Origin: Laetiporus sulphureus 93-53
Taxonomy: Eukaryota > Basidiomycota > Agaricomycetes > Polyporales > Laetiporaceae
DNA length: 64,000 bases
NCBI RefSeq assembly: GCF_001632365.1
Contig: NW_024468541.1
Location: forward strand, 269,811-333,810
Direction: 5' to 3'
Of this stretch, positions 11,028 to 23,932 are shown one piece after another (position 1 is the first letter of the stretch; every line of letters begins with the position of its first letter). The notes below the pieces were generated by a model. That model was given only the letters and a program-made list of their open reading frames with translations, ran no database searches and had not been told where the DNA came from. The position numbers and the translations under genes were made by a program.

Positions 11028-12554
11028 TCATGAGACGAATACTTTGCGCAACTCGGAGAAGTTGCATTTTTCCTTCGTCCAGGGGTCGATAACGATACCA
11101 TCATTCTCCAAAGCCATCTCCTCCAGTGCCTATAAACTCAATCAGAGAGGAGAAAACAAAGTTGGAGGACTATGACTCACCTCCTTGGAATACACATGTC
11201 CATTGACTGGGAACGCCATCGGCGGATTGTTCCCGTCCATGATCTTTCCACTGAGCCGACAGACGATAGTTGAGTTCACATGATGGCTGAAGGGCACTTC
11301 TTCCGCAAGCTTTCCCAGGTCGGGATCACAAACAGGGCAGTCCACGTTCTTCGTGTCCGGGTCATAGCAAGCGGGAAGCTTTAACGATGCAAGACCGGCG
11401 TACATGGCGAGATGTAGCAGCGGTTCAGTAGGGAGAGTGCTAAGATTGTATATTGCCAGACGGAAGGATTGCACTAGTGTCGCCCAGCGCGAGGGGTCGT
11501 ACAATCGCTGAAACCCGTGCCCGTGGGTTCCTTCAAACGGATTGGTAATAAGAACGACGTACCTTGTATGGTCCACACGTCGTCGTGGGAGAAAAACAAA
11601 GAAGAGCAGAAGCTTGCTGTATTTGGGCAAGATGTGTCTCTTGCCATTGGAGTAGATATTTCTTGGAATATTCAATTGCTTCCATCTTCTTGCCAGCTCT
11701 AGCTAGCTCAATGTGCTCTTGTAGCCTAAGGTCGAACTCCAGTGTGTTCTGTTTTAATAGTGAGCTCTGTGATGCGTAGATCCGAGGCGATGAGCATACC
11801 TTCAGCTTGCGGAGTGCCGACTTGTTCTCGCTGCACCATGCCAAGGCTTCGGTGCAGCTTTGGTGCTTGAGTGCCTCTTCAATCCGACATATGTCAGAGA
11901 AAAGATCGATATCAACAAGTCTCTACAGTACATGCAGTGGCGTAAGTGCAGATTAATATGCATCGGGGTGAGGATGGACGTGCCTCGATGCCACGTTCTT
12001 GCGCCATCATTCTGGCAGTCTTCTCTTTTCCATGTCGAAGCGACCAGTCAACGAGCCAGCGGTCAAGACGTGTATCTGCCCAGCGATCGAAGGCAGGATC
12101 GTGAGTCGACTGCATCCCCTCGACCGAAGCGAGATGCTGCAGGCGTTCTCGCATGACGCCCAGTGTGGGAGTTCCCGCAGAGCTCTGGAGATCCGACAGC
12201 TACAAAGCAAAATTATGAAGCTCAGTGTCTCTACGTCAAAATCCCCATCACAACTGTACCTTGCGCTTCAGGTTTTCCACTCGCGTGATCATGCCTTCGA
12301 CCGCCTTCAACGTGTCCTCAGTGTCACTATTCCCGGCCTTGCTTCTTGTGGCCAGCTCACTCGATGAGATCTGTACCGTTCCGAGCTCCTTCTCGATATG
12401 TTTTAGTGACGTCCGAAAGACTTTGCGATAGCTCTCATACGGAACCTAAAGCAACGGGTTGAGCAGCTGATGGACAACGACATGGGGAGCGCACTCTTGC
12501 AAAAGGCTGCTCGAATAACATAATCCCTTCGACGTTGACTCTGGTGGTGCTCAT
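11028..12554 (-). CDS. GID9: GID/CTLH E3 ubiquitin ligase subunit Gid9/Fyv10 (MAEA)
   Basis: Gid9 pairs with Gid2 to form the catalytic core of the GID/CTLH ubiquitin ligase, which in yeast destroys gluconeogenic enzymes when glucose returns. Seven exons (5' to 3'): 12495-12554, 12260-12445, 11984-12199, 11800-11922, 11563-11748, 11181-11507 and 11028-11129, giving 399 aa. The N-terminal segment (PYESYRKVFRTS) is typical of Fyv10. A LisH-like stretch (RLDRWLVDWSLRHG) is followed by a CTLH region (ICRIEEALKHQSCTEALAWC) and CRA domain. The degenerate RING region at the C terminus has a CPVC pair, STIVCRLSGK, PVNGHVYSKEAL and PWTKEKCNFSEL. The intron after RGIE starts with GC (11923-11983), and only this donor keeps the conserved join to RLVDIDLF. 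It lies two genes from a PFK-2-like gene, so carbon-flux regulators are neighbours, though not co-transcribed. Confidence 0.9.
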
Positions 12555-15500
12555 TGTTTGAGACTAGGCGCGGAGATGACACAATCTACTGACGATGTTA
12601 AACGAGATGTGTAATCATTCCGTGCCTCTTAGGACCTGACGTACCGTTAAGAGAGCACCTGAAACCTGTGAGATATGTAAGTCTCGCTTCTAAATTTGGA
12701 GCGTCGTTTACTGCGTGAAGCAAAGCTGGGAAGAAATTCCAAATATCTGAAATGCTCGTCGCTTGAGCGTGAGTTGCATAAGCGCCCAGCTGTGGCCGAA
12801 GCAGTGTGTTTCACGGCGGGCGCCTAAGTACATGTTATTTCCTGAGGCGCACTTTAATTCGATATTTCTCTGCTCTGGGTTGAACTGCCACGTCGTCGGG
12901 TTGGAGGTCGTCTGATGCCTCGCTCACAGTGCCTCCTCTCCGGCGGCGCGAACCTCCTATTCCCCGTCAGGCGAGTTTAGCGGAATCCCCGATACCGGAA
13001 TACATAATTGTTCAGACAACGGCGGGTATCCCGAGCTGTCGGGCATTACGTTGTCTGGGTCTTGCAGCAGCGGGAAGCCCGAGCGTCGCGGAAGAATCGA
13101 TAGATTTGAATCTGTGCAGTATCCATTGCAGGTGGCGCGCTCGTACTTGATCATGGTAATTAACTCATTAACAGCCGTTCCCCCTTTCACGAGCTCCTTC
13201 AGGTCGGTGACGAACCCCAGCAAGCACGCTGTCGAGCTTGCCTACGTATTCTATGCATGCCACCCAATTAACGCGGGTAGATATATGGACAATGAATCAG
13301 AAGTGCTATGATGAACAATCGTACGTTAATGCAATTGCTGGCAGTGTACATGAGACTCACAAGCACGTCTGCTCCACATAGGTCTCATCAGCGCTTAACA
13401 TACTTCCTTCCGCTCAGTCTCGATGACGAGATGAGCTGCTATTGCAGTAGGCTCCACAAGACTTCTTGTCATGCAGGCAAGCCTCGTGGGTCGCTATTTC
13501 CGCAAATACAATTATTATCAGCCTCAAGCGCCTGCTTAGACTTCCCCCAATCTGCATTATCGATCATTCGAAGACCATGGAGAGGTCCGGAAACGGAGCT
13601 ACGTTGCGATCATTGATGGCGTTGCTCTGCAGGGACCATCAATCAGATGCTCGCGGCCTTCTGTCCAAGCACGCTCACGCGATATCAACTGTCCTCCGCC
13701 GCGGCGTCAGAGCGCGTTTCGCGCCTTCCCCCCTCTACCCCGAACTATTCGCAGGTCAGCCAATACGATAATCATGAAACAAATAAGCGGAGCGCACTTG
13801 CTGGGAAATGATGCCGGCGCATCAGCACCATAGGATTGCTGTAATCAGCTGATGAACAGAGCATCGTTTCCGTGTACCCGCAACTCCCTTCAGATGCTGT
13901 GTGAGCCTGTACTACGGAAGAGCGTTCTCGTCGCTCCGCCTCTAGTTCTTCAGCTTCCCGTCCCCTGTCCGCGTCATTCTGAGCTGCGATCCGATCACTG
14001 TTTCTTGTGGTGCTATCGCTGACTTCAGCCAGACTCCTTCTACTGCGGACATCGGCTCTTTCTCATACGCTGTGTACACTGAATTTGGCGACTGGTCTCT
14101 TGCCCTCACTTCCGGGGTTTCTACCGTCCGGCTGGCTCTGTTCGTCCCTCGTGGTAGTCGGTTATTATTTTGAAGAGCCACTTTCAGCCTCGTGCCTCTC
14201 TTACGTGCTGTTAAATGGGTAGGAGATGTCACGGTCCGAGCTCATCGGAACGCACGATTGCCCCACATTGGACGTAAGTCATCAATCGGCGGACTTGCCG
14301 TTACTGATGTTTGCGGCCCACCCTTGTGTAGGATTCTCGTAAATGCTGCCAGACATCTCATGTGCAGAGCAGTCTCTGTAGGCCACCCGTATGAAGGGCT
14401 TTTTCTGGGCCTAGTGCGATGCCCCACCTCATCGTGCCAGAGGAATGGAGATCTACAGCTTACATGCCATACAGGCTCTCTGCTGAACGGTGTGTTACGC
14501 CCTATGCGATCCTGTTCCGCTCCTACGGATGTTGCCTTCGCGCCGACGTTTTTTTGCATCCACCGTTCCCTCGACAACCGCAATCCTGCGGCGCGATCGC
14601 AGCATTTTCTAATGAGATGGCAGGGAACCCCTTCTAGGCGGCCATAGGAGGGGATATCAGTGGCATGTTTCATTCAATCTCGGTAAGATGGTGACCACTC
14701 AGGATTCAAAGTAACTCGAGTATTCAGGTTTCAGAACGACAGTTACCTCAACGGCGTTTTACGGCCTCCATGAGACAGAGCTCAGAGTGTCTATTGTTGC
14801 GACAGGATTGCACGTAACATTTCGGAGTCTGTTCCTCTAGCGTAGCCAGATGCTTTCGTCAAGCGGCAATTGCATCGGGCCTACTCCAACATCAATAGCG
14901 CTGCGTCATAATGACAAACGAGCCAGCGGCCTGTCTGGTAAAGTTCGATTTGTCAATGGCGCGCACACGGTCTCTCAACAACTACGGCCGTCGAACGGCA
15001 CCGCAGCTCTCGACGTTCATGCGGTTTGGTGTATTATGACGGCCACGGTTTCAGCTCGCAAGTACGTGAGTGCAGCGTTCAGCCATGACTCGTCTCATCC
15101 GGATCTCGGTTCGATGGAGACAGGTGAGACTCGGATGTAACGTTCACATTCACTGGTCCAAAGTACTCGTTATGTGTGAGTCATCGGAGAGAATATCCGC
15201 GCGCTTTCGGTTGACGAGGCCATGGGCCTACTCAGAGTCCATCGGAGCGATATTATGGCCTGCATGCGCCCCGCTGCTAGTAAGCAACTTTGGTCCGATC
15301 ACTATCCACAAGCCGCGCGAGCAACCGCGCAGTATGTTGAAAATGGCAGGCGTCATTGCCCTCGAAAGGCTGTTAAGATAACTACAACCAGTCGTTACGC
15401 ATCACCCGCCTCCCGAAACACCATAGAGGCCGAGCAGAACTTTGCCCGGATGCTTCACCTTTGGGGCGCACTCCCGGTCTTAAAATACAAGGATTCCCTT

Positions 15501-16167
15501 TTTGATCCGTGCGCCTCCGTCCATCAGTTGCATCACAAGTCGGCGGTGTAGACTGTAGACGATGATCGAAGCCCCAGCCTGCAGGCCTCCGAGGCCTTCC
15601 CCCTATTTGTGGACCGAGTATCTCCACATGCTAGGGGCGTATGCATGTGGCAGATGCGTCTGAGTTTATATGTCGACCACTACAGACTGAGAATAGGACG
15701 CTGAATCTCACTTGACATTATTATGCACTTGATGACAATATATCCAGCCACAAGCCTCCCGCGAAGATGAAAAGGTTAGCAAGTCGATGGTGCGGGCAAA
15801 CTCGGCCCGATCGAGTAGCTGTCTTTTCTTGCATGGAGTCAGTCCCGATTTGTTTAATAGGAATCTATCTCAGATCAAGATCTGTTTTAACGATTGGGCT
15901 CTCTGACATGAAACTTCCCATTCCGCCTCCATCTTTTGAAACCCAATTGCCGCACATCTTGGATTATTCTCCTTCCTGGACTGCCTCCCGAGGCTCAGAT
16001 ACCGCATGCTACCGGTGTTCCTAGATCTTCAGCGGCGGCAGTGATTGCGCCCACTATGCGCCCTCGAAAGATGGACCGTATAAAATGTGTTGGACGAAGC
16101 ACGAGTGGAATGCACAATCTCACCTTCGCAGACATCGTCTTCAGCACCAAAGCCTCAAAACACCACA
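12555..16167. other. 3.6 kb gene-free tract
   Basis: I found no recognisable protein, splice-consistent gene or clear terminal repeats here. Open frames are short (under 155 codons) and unlike known families. It may be decayed transposon sequence or simply spacer; I cannot tell by eye. Confidence 0.5.
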
Positions 16168-16874
16168 ATGAACACCAATCCATTCTCCCAGAGCGGCTGG
16201 CAGGCAGGAGGTGCACCGTCGATTTTCGGGGCACTTCCGTCCGTCCCCATATCCAGTACGATGCCTAGGTCGATCCAGCCAGACAGCTCGTCGTTCAAAT
16301 TCGTGAACTTTAATACGACCATCCTCAATTGCACTGTTCTTGGCCCCCAAGACCGTGTTACCTACCGAGTCGTCACCGACACGGGAGCCCCAGCCTCGAC
16401 CATGTGGAAGGACAACGAAAATCGCAACGTCGCCATGGTGTATTGGCAGCCCTACGCTTCGGTGGAAATCCGCACGGCTACTGCAAAACAGCGCGCGCGC
16501 GACTGGCTCAGGCTTTCTGCGGATAAAAGGTAAGCCTGGCTTCTGCGTTATTCCGTTTACACAGCTAGAACTGCTCTCTGATGCGATGGTGATGTCAGCC
16601 AAAGAATCATGAAGTGCAACGGAGCCCAGTATGCCTGGTCACCTATTGACGGCTTCATATGCGTAAGTCAATATCCTATGCGCGAAGATCCGAAGCTAAA
16701 CGAACCTTAAAGCTCCACAAGGTCCAGTCGACTGCACCACGAGTACTCGCTCGGATTGCAAGAGCACAAAGCATGGTTTTGCTGGAGATGACTCCAGAAG
16801 CAATGCAGCTGGGTCTGCTAGAGCCGGCTATAGTCGCCACTGTCTTATTCATCTGTGGACACAACATCGACTGA
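16168..16874 (+). CDS. DUF6593 family protein
   Basis: Three exons (16168-16529, 16599-16662, 16713-16874) give 195 aa. After a short Gly/Ser/Pro-rich leader (MNTNPFSQSGWQAGG), the protein shows the pattern I associate with the basidiomycete DUF6593 family: an early block NFNTTILNCTVLGPQDRVTY, then WKDNENRNVAMVYWQPYASV, a charged central part, and a C-terminal block with EMTPEAMQLGLLEPAIVATV. Such proteins are small, predicted cytosolic beta-rich domains, often in large lineage-specific families; no biochemical function is known to me. The start codon follows an A/C-rich leader. No related copy is seen elsewhere in the window. Confidence 0.75.
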
Positions 16875-17526
16875 GGCTCATACCGGCATATGTAAAGCAT
16901 CTTCATCTGATTGTTGCTAGCTCCGGCGGCCTGGACTCTACCTCCCTACTGTAGACTCATTTCACCTAACGCCATTTGCCTTCTTCGCACCTATTTATAT
17001 GTGATGTATGTACACTTAGTCTTTGCCGCTTTAATCCGCCCGTGTACTGGATGCAAGGGAGAGCTGGAAGGAGACCGCAGCGGTCGGCGACAAGCCGCGC
17101 AACGCCGAAGCAGAGGCCCTCGTGTTCCACCATACGTAAATGAAAGACGCTCAGCCTATCGTTCGTTGACAACTCATCGCGACATCTGTTGACCATCGGA
17201 TTCTACCAAGCCAAGTCCGTCCCTCACACGATATTTCGTAAGAAAGTACAGCCAGTCAACCTATTCAGTCCGGCTAAGCGAGACGCACCTAGCAAGCGGG
17301 CGAAGACGCAGCATATGGAATGAGAAATTCATTGGTACACATCTGGACCGCATGAACCAAGGAAGCAGACGACGCTCCGCTAGGCGTCGGTAATTCCGTA
17401 AGAATTCGAAGGTACAGAGGTCAGTATACACGTGGATGTGCCACGAGACGTTCCCAGACGAGGGTATAATTAAGGGGTGGGCATTCGGGCTTCTAACGAT
17501 CAGATGGATACGCCAAATCTAGAAGT
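16875..17526. other. intergenic, convergent gene ends
   Basis: Spacer between the DUF6593 gene and NUP96. No gene, repeat or RNA recognised. Confidence 0.6.
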
Positions 17527-20466
17527 TCAAGCCACCTCAACGGCTGTCAGGAACTTCTCAAACGCCGCACGCCGAAGGTTGCGCAACCGAGATCCTCCGT
17601 CCATCAACGGCGTTTGAACTTTCGATCGGTACTGTGGAGGGAACGATAATCAGCCGCATAACACATATACGCAGACAAGAAGACGTACGACAGCAATAGG
17701 GTTGATACGATTAAGCCGCGTGGTCAACTGCCTCGTCATCTCTTCCAGCGCAACAACTTGATTCAGGTTCGACCAATCATGAAGTAGATCCGGCAACTGT
17801 CTGAGCAGTATGGAAATGCTGCGCGTTAGTTGAGTCAGTTCCGCGGCATCAAGGTTTGTTTCTCCAATGGAAGACTCTGGCAAACGTATCATGACGTCGA
17901 CATAATCCATGTATACCTATTGATTCGTTGTGGGTATGATTGACAGTGTATTGTTAGAGCAGTGCGCACCTTCCCTCCGGCAAGCCAGCCGCTAACAGGG
18001 CGGTCCTTGAACGGCTCGACCAATGTTTTCAGCAAGTCGATGTCGCCACGAACGACAGCATCGGGAGCCAATTCGGAAACCGCCAAACGATGTGCTTCAT
18101 CGTATAAACCAGCCTCGAGGTACTGCCTGTAGGCATCATAGACTTCGCCTGAGTCCAGAGCATATATGGCCTGGACCGTAGATAATAAGCATGAGAGGAA
18201 CATAACTTCGATTGAGTGCTAACCTTCGCTTCATGAACCCACGCCTTGGGGATTTTGAGGCTGCCTTCGAGCCCACGAGCCATCCACTGGTCCAACTTTC
18301 CAGCGCATCGGTTCAACAATTCTTTGATGGCCTTAACCCTCCTAAGACAAGGCGCCCATTAATGATGGGAAGCATCAAAAACCCACATACACTCACTCTG
18401 TGGATGACTCGATGTGCAGAAGAACAAATACCGCCTCCTGGATCATGCCGGCCTCCTCGAGCTGCAGTGCGTAACTGCTCGCCAAAATTTCAGCGTTAGC
18501 GCTATGGCCTTCCGACGTATCCTGACTGCCACTTCCAGCAGCATGGCCGCGACCATTTAGGTCGCGAACGCGCAGACAGCGAGCGAGGATGACATAGAGG
18601 TGCCATGCGAGGCGGTAGTCCACGGGGGACTCGCTGAACGAGCGGGGATCGAGAATGCTCGAAAGCTTGCACGAAGAATCGGCATAGAGTTTGATGAGGG
18701 AGTACAGCGCATCAGGCGGCTCGGCAGCCGACGACAGAGTCCACGAGGGGTGTCCTGCCTGCTGGCTTCTGACCAATGGTTCTGTATACCATGGCATGGG
18801 TGGAGCAGCGCCTGAAGATGCCACCTTCCAGTGAGCGTCGTACGATTCCAGCGCCGAGGCTACTGGTGACTCCACCGGCTGTCCAAACCAAAGATGAAGC
18901 CCAAACGTTTGCTTCCAACTGAGATCCTTCGCAATCTGGATATCGGGGCACCTTTCGATGCCGGTGCCCTTCGAACCTTCCAACTTGTCTACAATACCGG
19001 CGAGAATCGCGTAAATCTTGCGCGTGTTCTCGCTCATATGAGCGTCAGTGCGAGCTTCGCGCCACACATCCAACTCCGCACGCAAGTCTGACCTGAACGT
19101 TGCATCCCCGGGGCATTCTGCAATCAGCGAGGCGACTTTGACGTTGCCAGTGTCCATCGCCATCTCGCAAGCTCTCTCGACCTGGTTTCCGGACAGTAGA
19201 GTGAACACACTCGCCGCCCAGTCCGCCCCGGGACTGTTACGAATGGCCGCATTGATGGAAGTTGATATATACTTCTGCAGCCAGTCGGCCAGCGCAGCTT
19301 TGCGCTTTAAAATCTCCACGCGCTTGCCGACATCAACGGGTACAGACTCGGCTAGATGCAGGTCTAATGGATCGAAGAGCGCGTGACCTAGGCGGAAAAG
19401 GCTGGCTTCGAACGAGCGGTCCGTCGATGGAAACTGCGCAGCGAAGGATGCGAACGTCAAAACGCTTGAAGGTCTTGCACATGGTAGGCCATTTGTGTCT
19501 GACTCGATAGGCGTGAATTTGAGATGATGGGAAAGCAGTTTTGACGCCCGCTCGGCCGCCTCGGCTGTGGCGCTGGACACCAGAGGCACGACGCACTTTT
19601 GCACGGTGGATGTATTGGCGGTCGTGTTTCTGAAAAGCAGCTGAGTCGCATGCCTGAGCAGACACGCAGGGGCACTCACACTTTGGTAGTTGGACCACAG
19701 AGAGCGCCCGAATATACAAGCACTCCTCCAGGTCCCCAGCCAACACGAAACGAGCGTCCAAGAGACAATCCAGCATCAATGAGTTCACTCTCATTACCAT
19801 ATACTGCAGAAGCAGAGCCCTCGACACGAGCATATTTTCTTGATGGCTGGCGAGGTAAGAGGTGAAGTTCTTCATCAAAGGAGACTCTCTATGTGGAGTG
19901 CCAATGACAAACTGGCCATATAATTGCAGGACATAACGTACCTTCCGTGGCTCCTCATGCTGGCCTTCACCGTCTATATCCCTGCCGTGTTTCCCAATTC
20001 GCGCAGGAGACGTCGCCTCGTCCGATAACGCTGAGTATTCAGACAGCATAGAGTCCTCTTCCGGTGCGCGGAAGAGGGATGTCTGCATCACCGACACCTT
20101 CGGCGGTCTTGAGCCGGTCTCGTCAGCATAGGAAATTACGGTGGCATTGCGATGCGGCTTGTGAGTTGATGGGGGTGACTGCCTCGACGAGCCAGCCTTG
20201 CCCTTCCCCTTGTCACGCTTGCGATGCTTGTCATGTTCTTTACGGACCCTCTGATGCTCCACCTGCATCTCAGCCTCCTTCGCTCGGCCTTCCTCCCTTT
20301 CACCTACGGGCGCCGATGCTTTCTCTTTCCCTTTCCTGACGGCGACCGCGTTGAGGTCATCTGCGGGTGAGGCTTCTTCAGGCTCTGGCTGAAGGTTCGC
20401 GGCCACTTGCTGCTCCTCTTCAGAATCGGATGCCGAGTAATCGACAACTGCTCTGAAACGTGCCAT
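17527..20466 (-). CDS. NUP96: nucleoporin Nup96 / Nup145C
   Basis: Nup96 is a structural member of the Y-shaped (Nup84/Nup107) scaffold of the nuclear pore. Seven exons (5' to 3'): 19942-20466, 19680-19888, 18397-19629, 18224-18341, 17970-18170, 17689-17916 and 17527-17631, giving 872 aa. The acidic/basic low-complexity N terminus (MARFRAVVDYSASDSEEEQQ) leads into a conserved beta-strand block (RVSFDEELHLLP, then GLSLGRSFRVGWGPGGVLVY) and a long helical solenoid containing LFDPLDL, AALADWLQKYI and GLHLWFG. The last exon was found by splice logic: a 57 bp intron (17632-17688) joins to YRSKVQTPLMDGGSRLRNLR. In most eukaryotes Nup96 is released from a Nup98-Nup96 precursor by self-cleavage; here the ORF begins directly with its own Met and no FG-repeat or autoproteolytic domain precedes it. 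Confidence 0.88.
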
Positions 20467-21387
20467 GTCGGGACGCCCGGGGTATAGGTCAGCGAAAAAT
20501 GCGCAGAGGAATTGCGATATAAAGCTGTCAGTGGAACAAAGCTTCTGGCAACAAGTACAAGTCGTCTACGGAGAGTTTCGCGGTAAATGCGCGTGACAGA
20601 TGTGGCCGGAGAGGAACGAGTTGCACGCGGCTCGAGCACAACAAGGCGCGGTGGCTACTGGGCACGTGATGGCTTCAACAATATTGATGAATTTCAAACC
20701 CAGCTCAAGGCTGTAGTCCACCAACTCTGACCCGTACTTCGATCCATATCATGTTTTGACATCAAACCTGTGTGTGGACGACGAACGACATATTCATTCA
20801 CTGCATTCCTTGGACGAAAAAGTGCCGTGCGCTTGGCTGGCTGGCCCGGCCACCAGTCGGTCGCCAGTAATCGGGTGAACTTGTGTACCAGAACTCGCAG
20901 CTGCGTTAGCCAGGTTGGCTAGGATCACAAGCGAACGTTGCCATGGCTCACACTATCCAGAAAGGTGATTCGGGCTTTTTCACTTCGTGTGGCGGGGTAA
21001 CTTATTCCGACATTCCTACAGGCGCATCATGTCACGCATGACGCATCGTGTGCAACGAAATTTCTCATTACTTCGGTACTTCCGCTGCCTTCTATGTCGA
21101 ACACCGAACTTCGATTTCAGGCTCAAGCTTTCGGGATGTTTAGGATTGCGGCACTTCCGGTGCGATGCTCTAGCCTAGATCACAGCCTCGGGCAGGCAAT
21201 TCCGAGCCCGAATCTCGCTCTTCGCTCGAAAGGTCCAGCATTTGATAAATGACGAAGACATCTCCATCGCACATCAATATATAAGTATGCCCCGGAGCCT
21301 GTCGATGGAACCGACAAAACACCATAACGATATCTGAACGTCTGATCTTCTATTGTATAACACTCTAACTCATTCACACGTCCTAAT
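20467..21387. other. divergent promoter region
   Basis: Head-to-head interval between NUP96 and the NmrA-like gene. No coding or repeat signal recognised. Sequence near 21,280 (ATATATAAG) could serve as a TATA element for the downstream gene. Confidence 0.55.
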
Positions 21388-22652
21388 ATGTCCGCTCTCT
21401 TTAACGAGAACAAGAAGCTCATCCTGGTCATCGGTGCCACCGGTGCCCAGGGACTTGCTGTGATCAACAAGCTGCTGGCCCCGTGCGAAGACAGCTCTCC
21501 ATCCCCATATGCGGTCCGTGCCCTGACCCGTAATCCGGACAGCCGACGAGCCAAGAGCCTGCAAGCTAGAGGCATCGAATGCGTTAAAGGTACCTCGGGC
21601 AGCAATAACTTAGTGCGATCCTGCATTTACTGATCATTGCTGCCGAACAGGCCGTTTTGACGACTTTGATGCTGTAGCCGCTGCTCTGAAAGGCGTATAT
21701 GGTGCCTGGATCAACACCGATGGCTTCACTGTAGGCGAAGAGAAAGAAGTTTGGTGCGGCATCAGGATCTACGAGCTCGCAAAGCAGGCCGGTGTCCGGC
21801 ACTATGTCTGGAGTAGCCTCGACTATGCGTCTAAGGTAAGTCGCTCCCATGCAATCCCCTGAGCCAGTTGCTCACGTATCGACTTCAAACAGCTAGGCAA
21901 TTACAACCCATTGTACAAGTGCGAGCACTACGACGGTAAGGGAAGGGTGGCAGACTTCCTCAAGTCGCAGCCGTCTGTCGTGAGCGACACTGATCTATCC
22001 TGGACGGTCGTCACCTCCGGTCCATACATGGATATGCTGTATCAGGTAAGCATATTTGAGTATATCACGAACTACCACATATTGATTCGCTGCTGATGAA
22101 TAATAGCTCATGTTCGGGCCCCTCAAAAGGAGGAAGGACGGCACCGTGGTCTTCGCCACTCCAGTGGGCAAGGGCCACGTCCCAATGATTGCGCTGTCCG
22201 ACCTCGGCTTCTGGGCGCGCTACACCTTCGACCACCGCGCGAGCACCTCCGGCGCTGACCTGCAGGTCGCCAGCGATTGGGTCTCGTGGGAATACCTCGC
22301 GGAGACCTTCGAGCGGGTGACTGGGCAGAAGGTCGAGGTCATCTACCAGGACCTCGACGAGTGGTTGGACAACTTTGAGGGCACCGACCGTCCCGTCGCG
22401 AACGAGCGCCCGTACGGCACCACCTCTTGGCGCCAGAACTTCCGCGCGTGGTGGGCGCTTTGGCGTGACGACATCGTCAAGCGCGACTGGGCGTGGATCA
22501 GGAAGGTGAACCCGAAGGGCCACACGCTCGAGTCGTGGATGCGGGCGGAGCACTATGGCGCCGAGCTGTTCCAGCGGCCGCATTTGGTCCTCAAGAACGT
22601 CGAGGAGGGTAAGACAGTGAGGCCGAAGAAGGAGCGTATTGACCAGTTGTGA
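21388..22652 (+). CDS. NmrA-like NAD(P)-binding protein
   Basis: Members of this family are atypical short-chain dehydrogenases; some are redox sensors that bind transcription factors, others are reductases. Four exons (21388-21589, 21651-21835, 21893-22045, 22107-22652) give about 361 aa. A Rossmann dinucleotide-binding motif is at the N terminus (LILVIGATGAQGLAVI, residues 11-26), followed by VRALTRNPDS, typical for NADP recognition. GVYGAWINTDGFT and YVWSSLDYASK match the family's substrate-side blocks; the catalytic YxxxK is not obvious, as usual for NmrA. The C-terminal part (SDLGFWARYTFDHR onward) carries the substrate-binding subdomain. No signal peptide. Partner or substrate cannot be assigned from sequence. 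Confidence 0.88.
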
Positions 22653-22994
22653 TCCCAGCGATCCGTCTGATGCCCACTGTATCGATAGTCGAACCATAAA
22701 ACTGTAGCATTTTAATTTGATAGTGAGTCGTCAGTGTTCACGAACGCAGACGACTCCGTTTTCACCCCTAGCAATTTGTTGAGAAGACTTAATGGGCCCC
22801 TGTGAAAGTGGCTGGCATCGAGATTGGCCTGACTTGGGCATGTGTTACTTTCTTGTCATCGAGAAGATACGCGTTATATTCTCTAATGTTACATCAAGCG
22901 ACCCTACAGAGAAATTGCACAACACGACAGCACATAGAAATGGGGAAGATGCAAAAAAATGGTATATGAGTACAATGTGTGAGGAACCTGCAAC
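22653..22994. other. intergenic, convergent gene ends
   Basis: 3' untranslated sequence of two converging genes; nothing else seen. Confidence 0.6.
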
Positions 22995-23535
22995 TTAAGC
23001 GAACCCAACCATCTTCACAAAACGAGGATCATGCCACAGCTCGACCACATCATTCACAAGGTCCATATCTGACGCCACACCTCAGCACATGCTCGACGTC
23101 GCGAGGAGTCGATTGCAACAGACGCACCAAGTTCGTTGCCCAAGTTGATGCACGTCATCATCTTAATCGTGCGCTCATCCTGTACGCTGCCCACAATCTC
23201 AACGTACGCAGAATTGATTGTCGTGCTCGGAGAATCGCTCATCTGCACGCCCCGCGGCACGTCAGACATCGTCCATGTCGCTCGACATCGAGACTCACAC
23301 TATTCAGAATCACGACGACCTCGCCCTTGTCTGATGCCTCCAGGATCGCCGTCGGCTCCTGCCCAGGAATCTATGCAGAGCAACGTGAGTACATCCCAGT
23401 CTTTGTGCACGCGTCGTGCGATGGGCATCACACCTCGGGTCCAGCCCTGACGACTCTGCCCATAAGACGGACGATGCGGCCGATATACGATTGCATACGC
23501 GCGGCATTAACGCGGGGAGAGATGTTCTCAGACAT
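22995..23535 (-). CDS. RPA3: replication protein A 14 kDa subunit (RPA3)
   Basis: RPA3 is the small OB-fold subunit of the heterotrimeric single-strand DNA-binding factor used in replication and repair. Four exons (5' to 3'): 23434-23535, 23299-23370, 23128-23242 and 22995-23068, which sum to 120 aa, the usual family length. The N terminus (ENISPRVNAARMQSYIGR) is the family signature, followed by IVRLMGRVV, AILEASDKGEVVVIL, AYVEIVGSVQDERTIKM and the closing helix DLVNDVVELWHDPRF. All splice joins use GT-AG. It is easily missed because no exon exceeds 38 codons and unspliced frames look meaningless. Confidence 0.9.
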
Positions 23536-23932
23536 TGCAGGCGTGCGTGAGGGCGGTATCGTTGAGGTCAAAGGAAAGAGGTGCAGCAAACAGCACCAAA
23601 CGCGTTCCACAACATGATGATCATATGTGACAGACGCGTGACATAACGCGTTGTCACGAACAAACCGTCAGGACAATCTTCCGAAGGAGCGTGTCCCGCG
23701 ATATCCCAGATCTTAGCAAAAGACCAGGTAAAGAGAATGGCATCACTCTTGCTTTATCATAGCGGAACTTACAACAATGTGCTACAATATCATTATCGGC
23801 ACAGTCGAGTCCACAGTTAGTACGGTCCAAAAGTCTCGTTGTGCCCTGGTAGCCGCTAAGCGGGAGTCGCGCAATATGAACCGGCTGTCCTCTAAGAAAG
23901 AGACCCTCCATAAAAGACTAGTTTCCAATCTG
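23536..23932. other. intergenic
   Basis: Promoter of RPA3 and 3' region of the DUF3455 gene. A possible extra 3' exon of the latter (after a 41 bp intron) could reach to about 23,900; otherwise nothing recognised. Confidence 0.5.

Noticed and set aside
22065..22697. 210-codon minus-strand frame
   Set aside because: Antisense shadow of the last exon of the NmrA-like gene.
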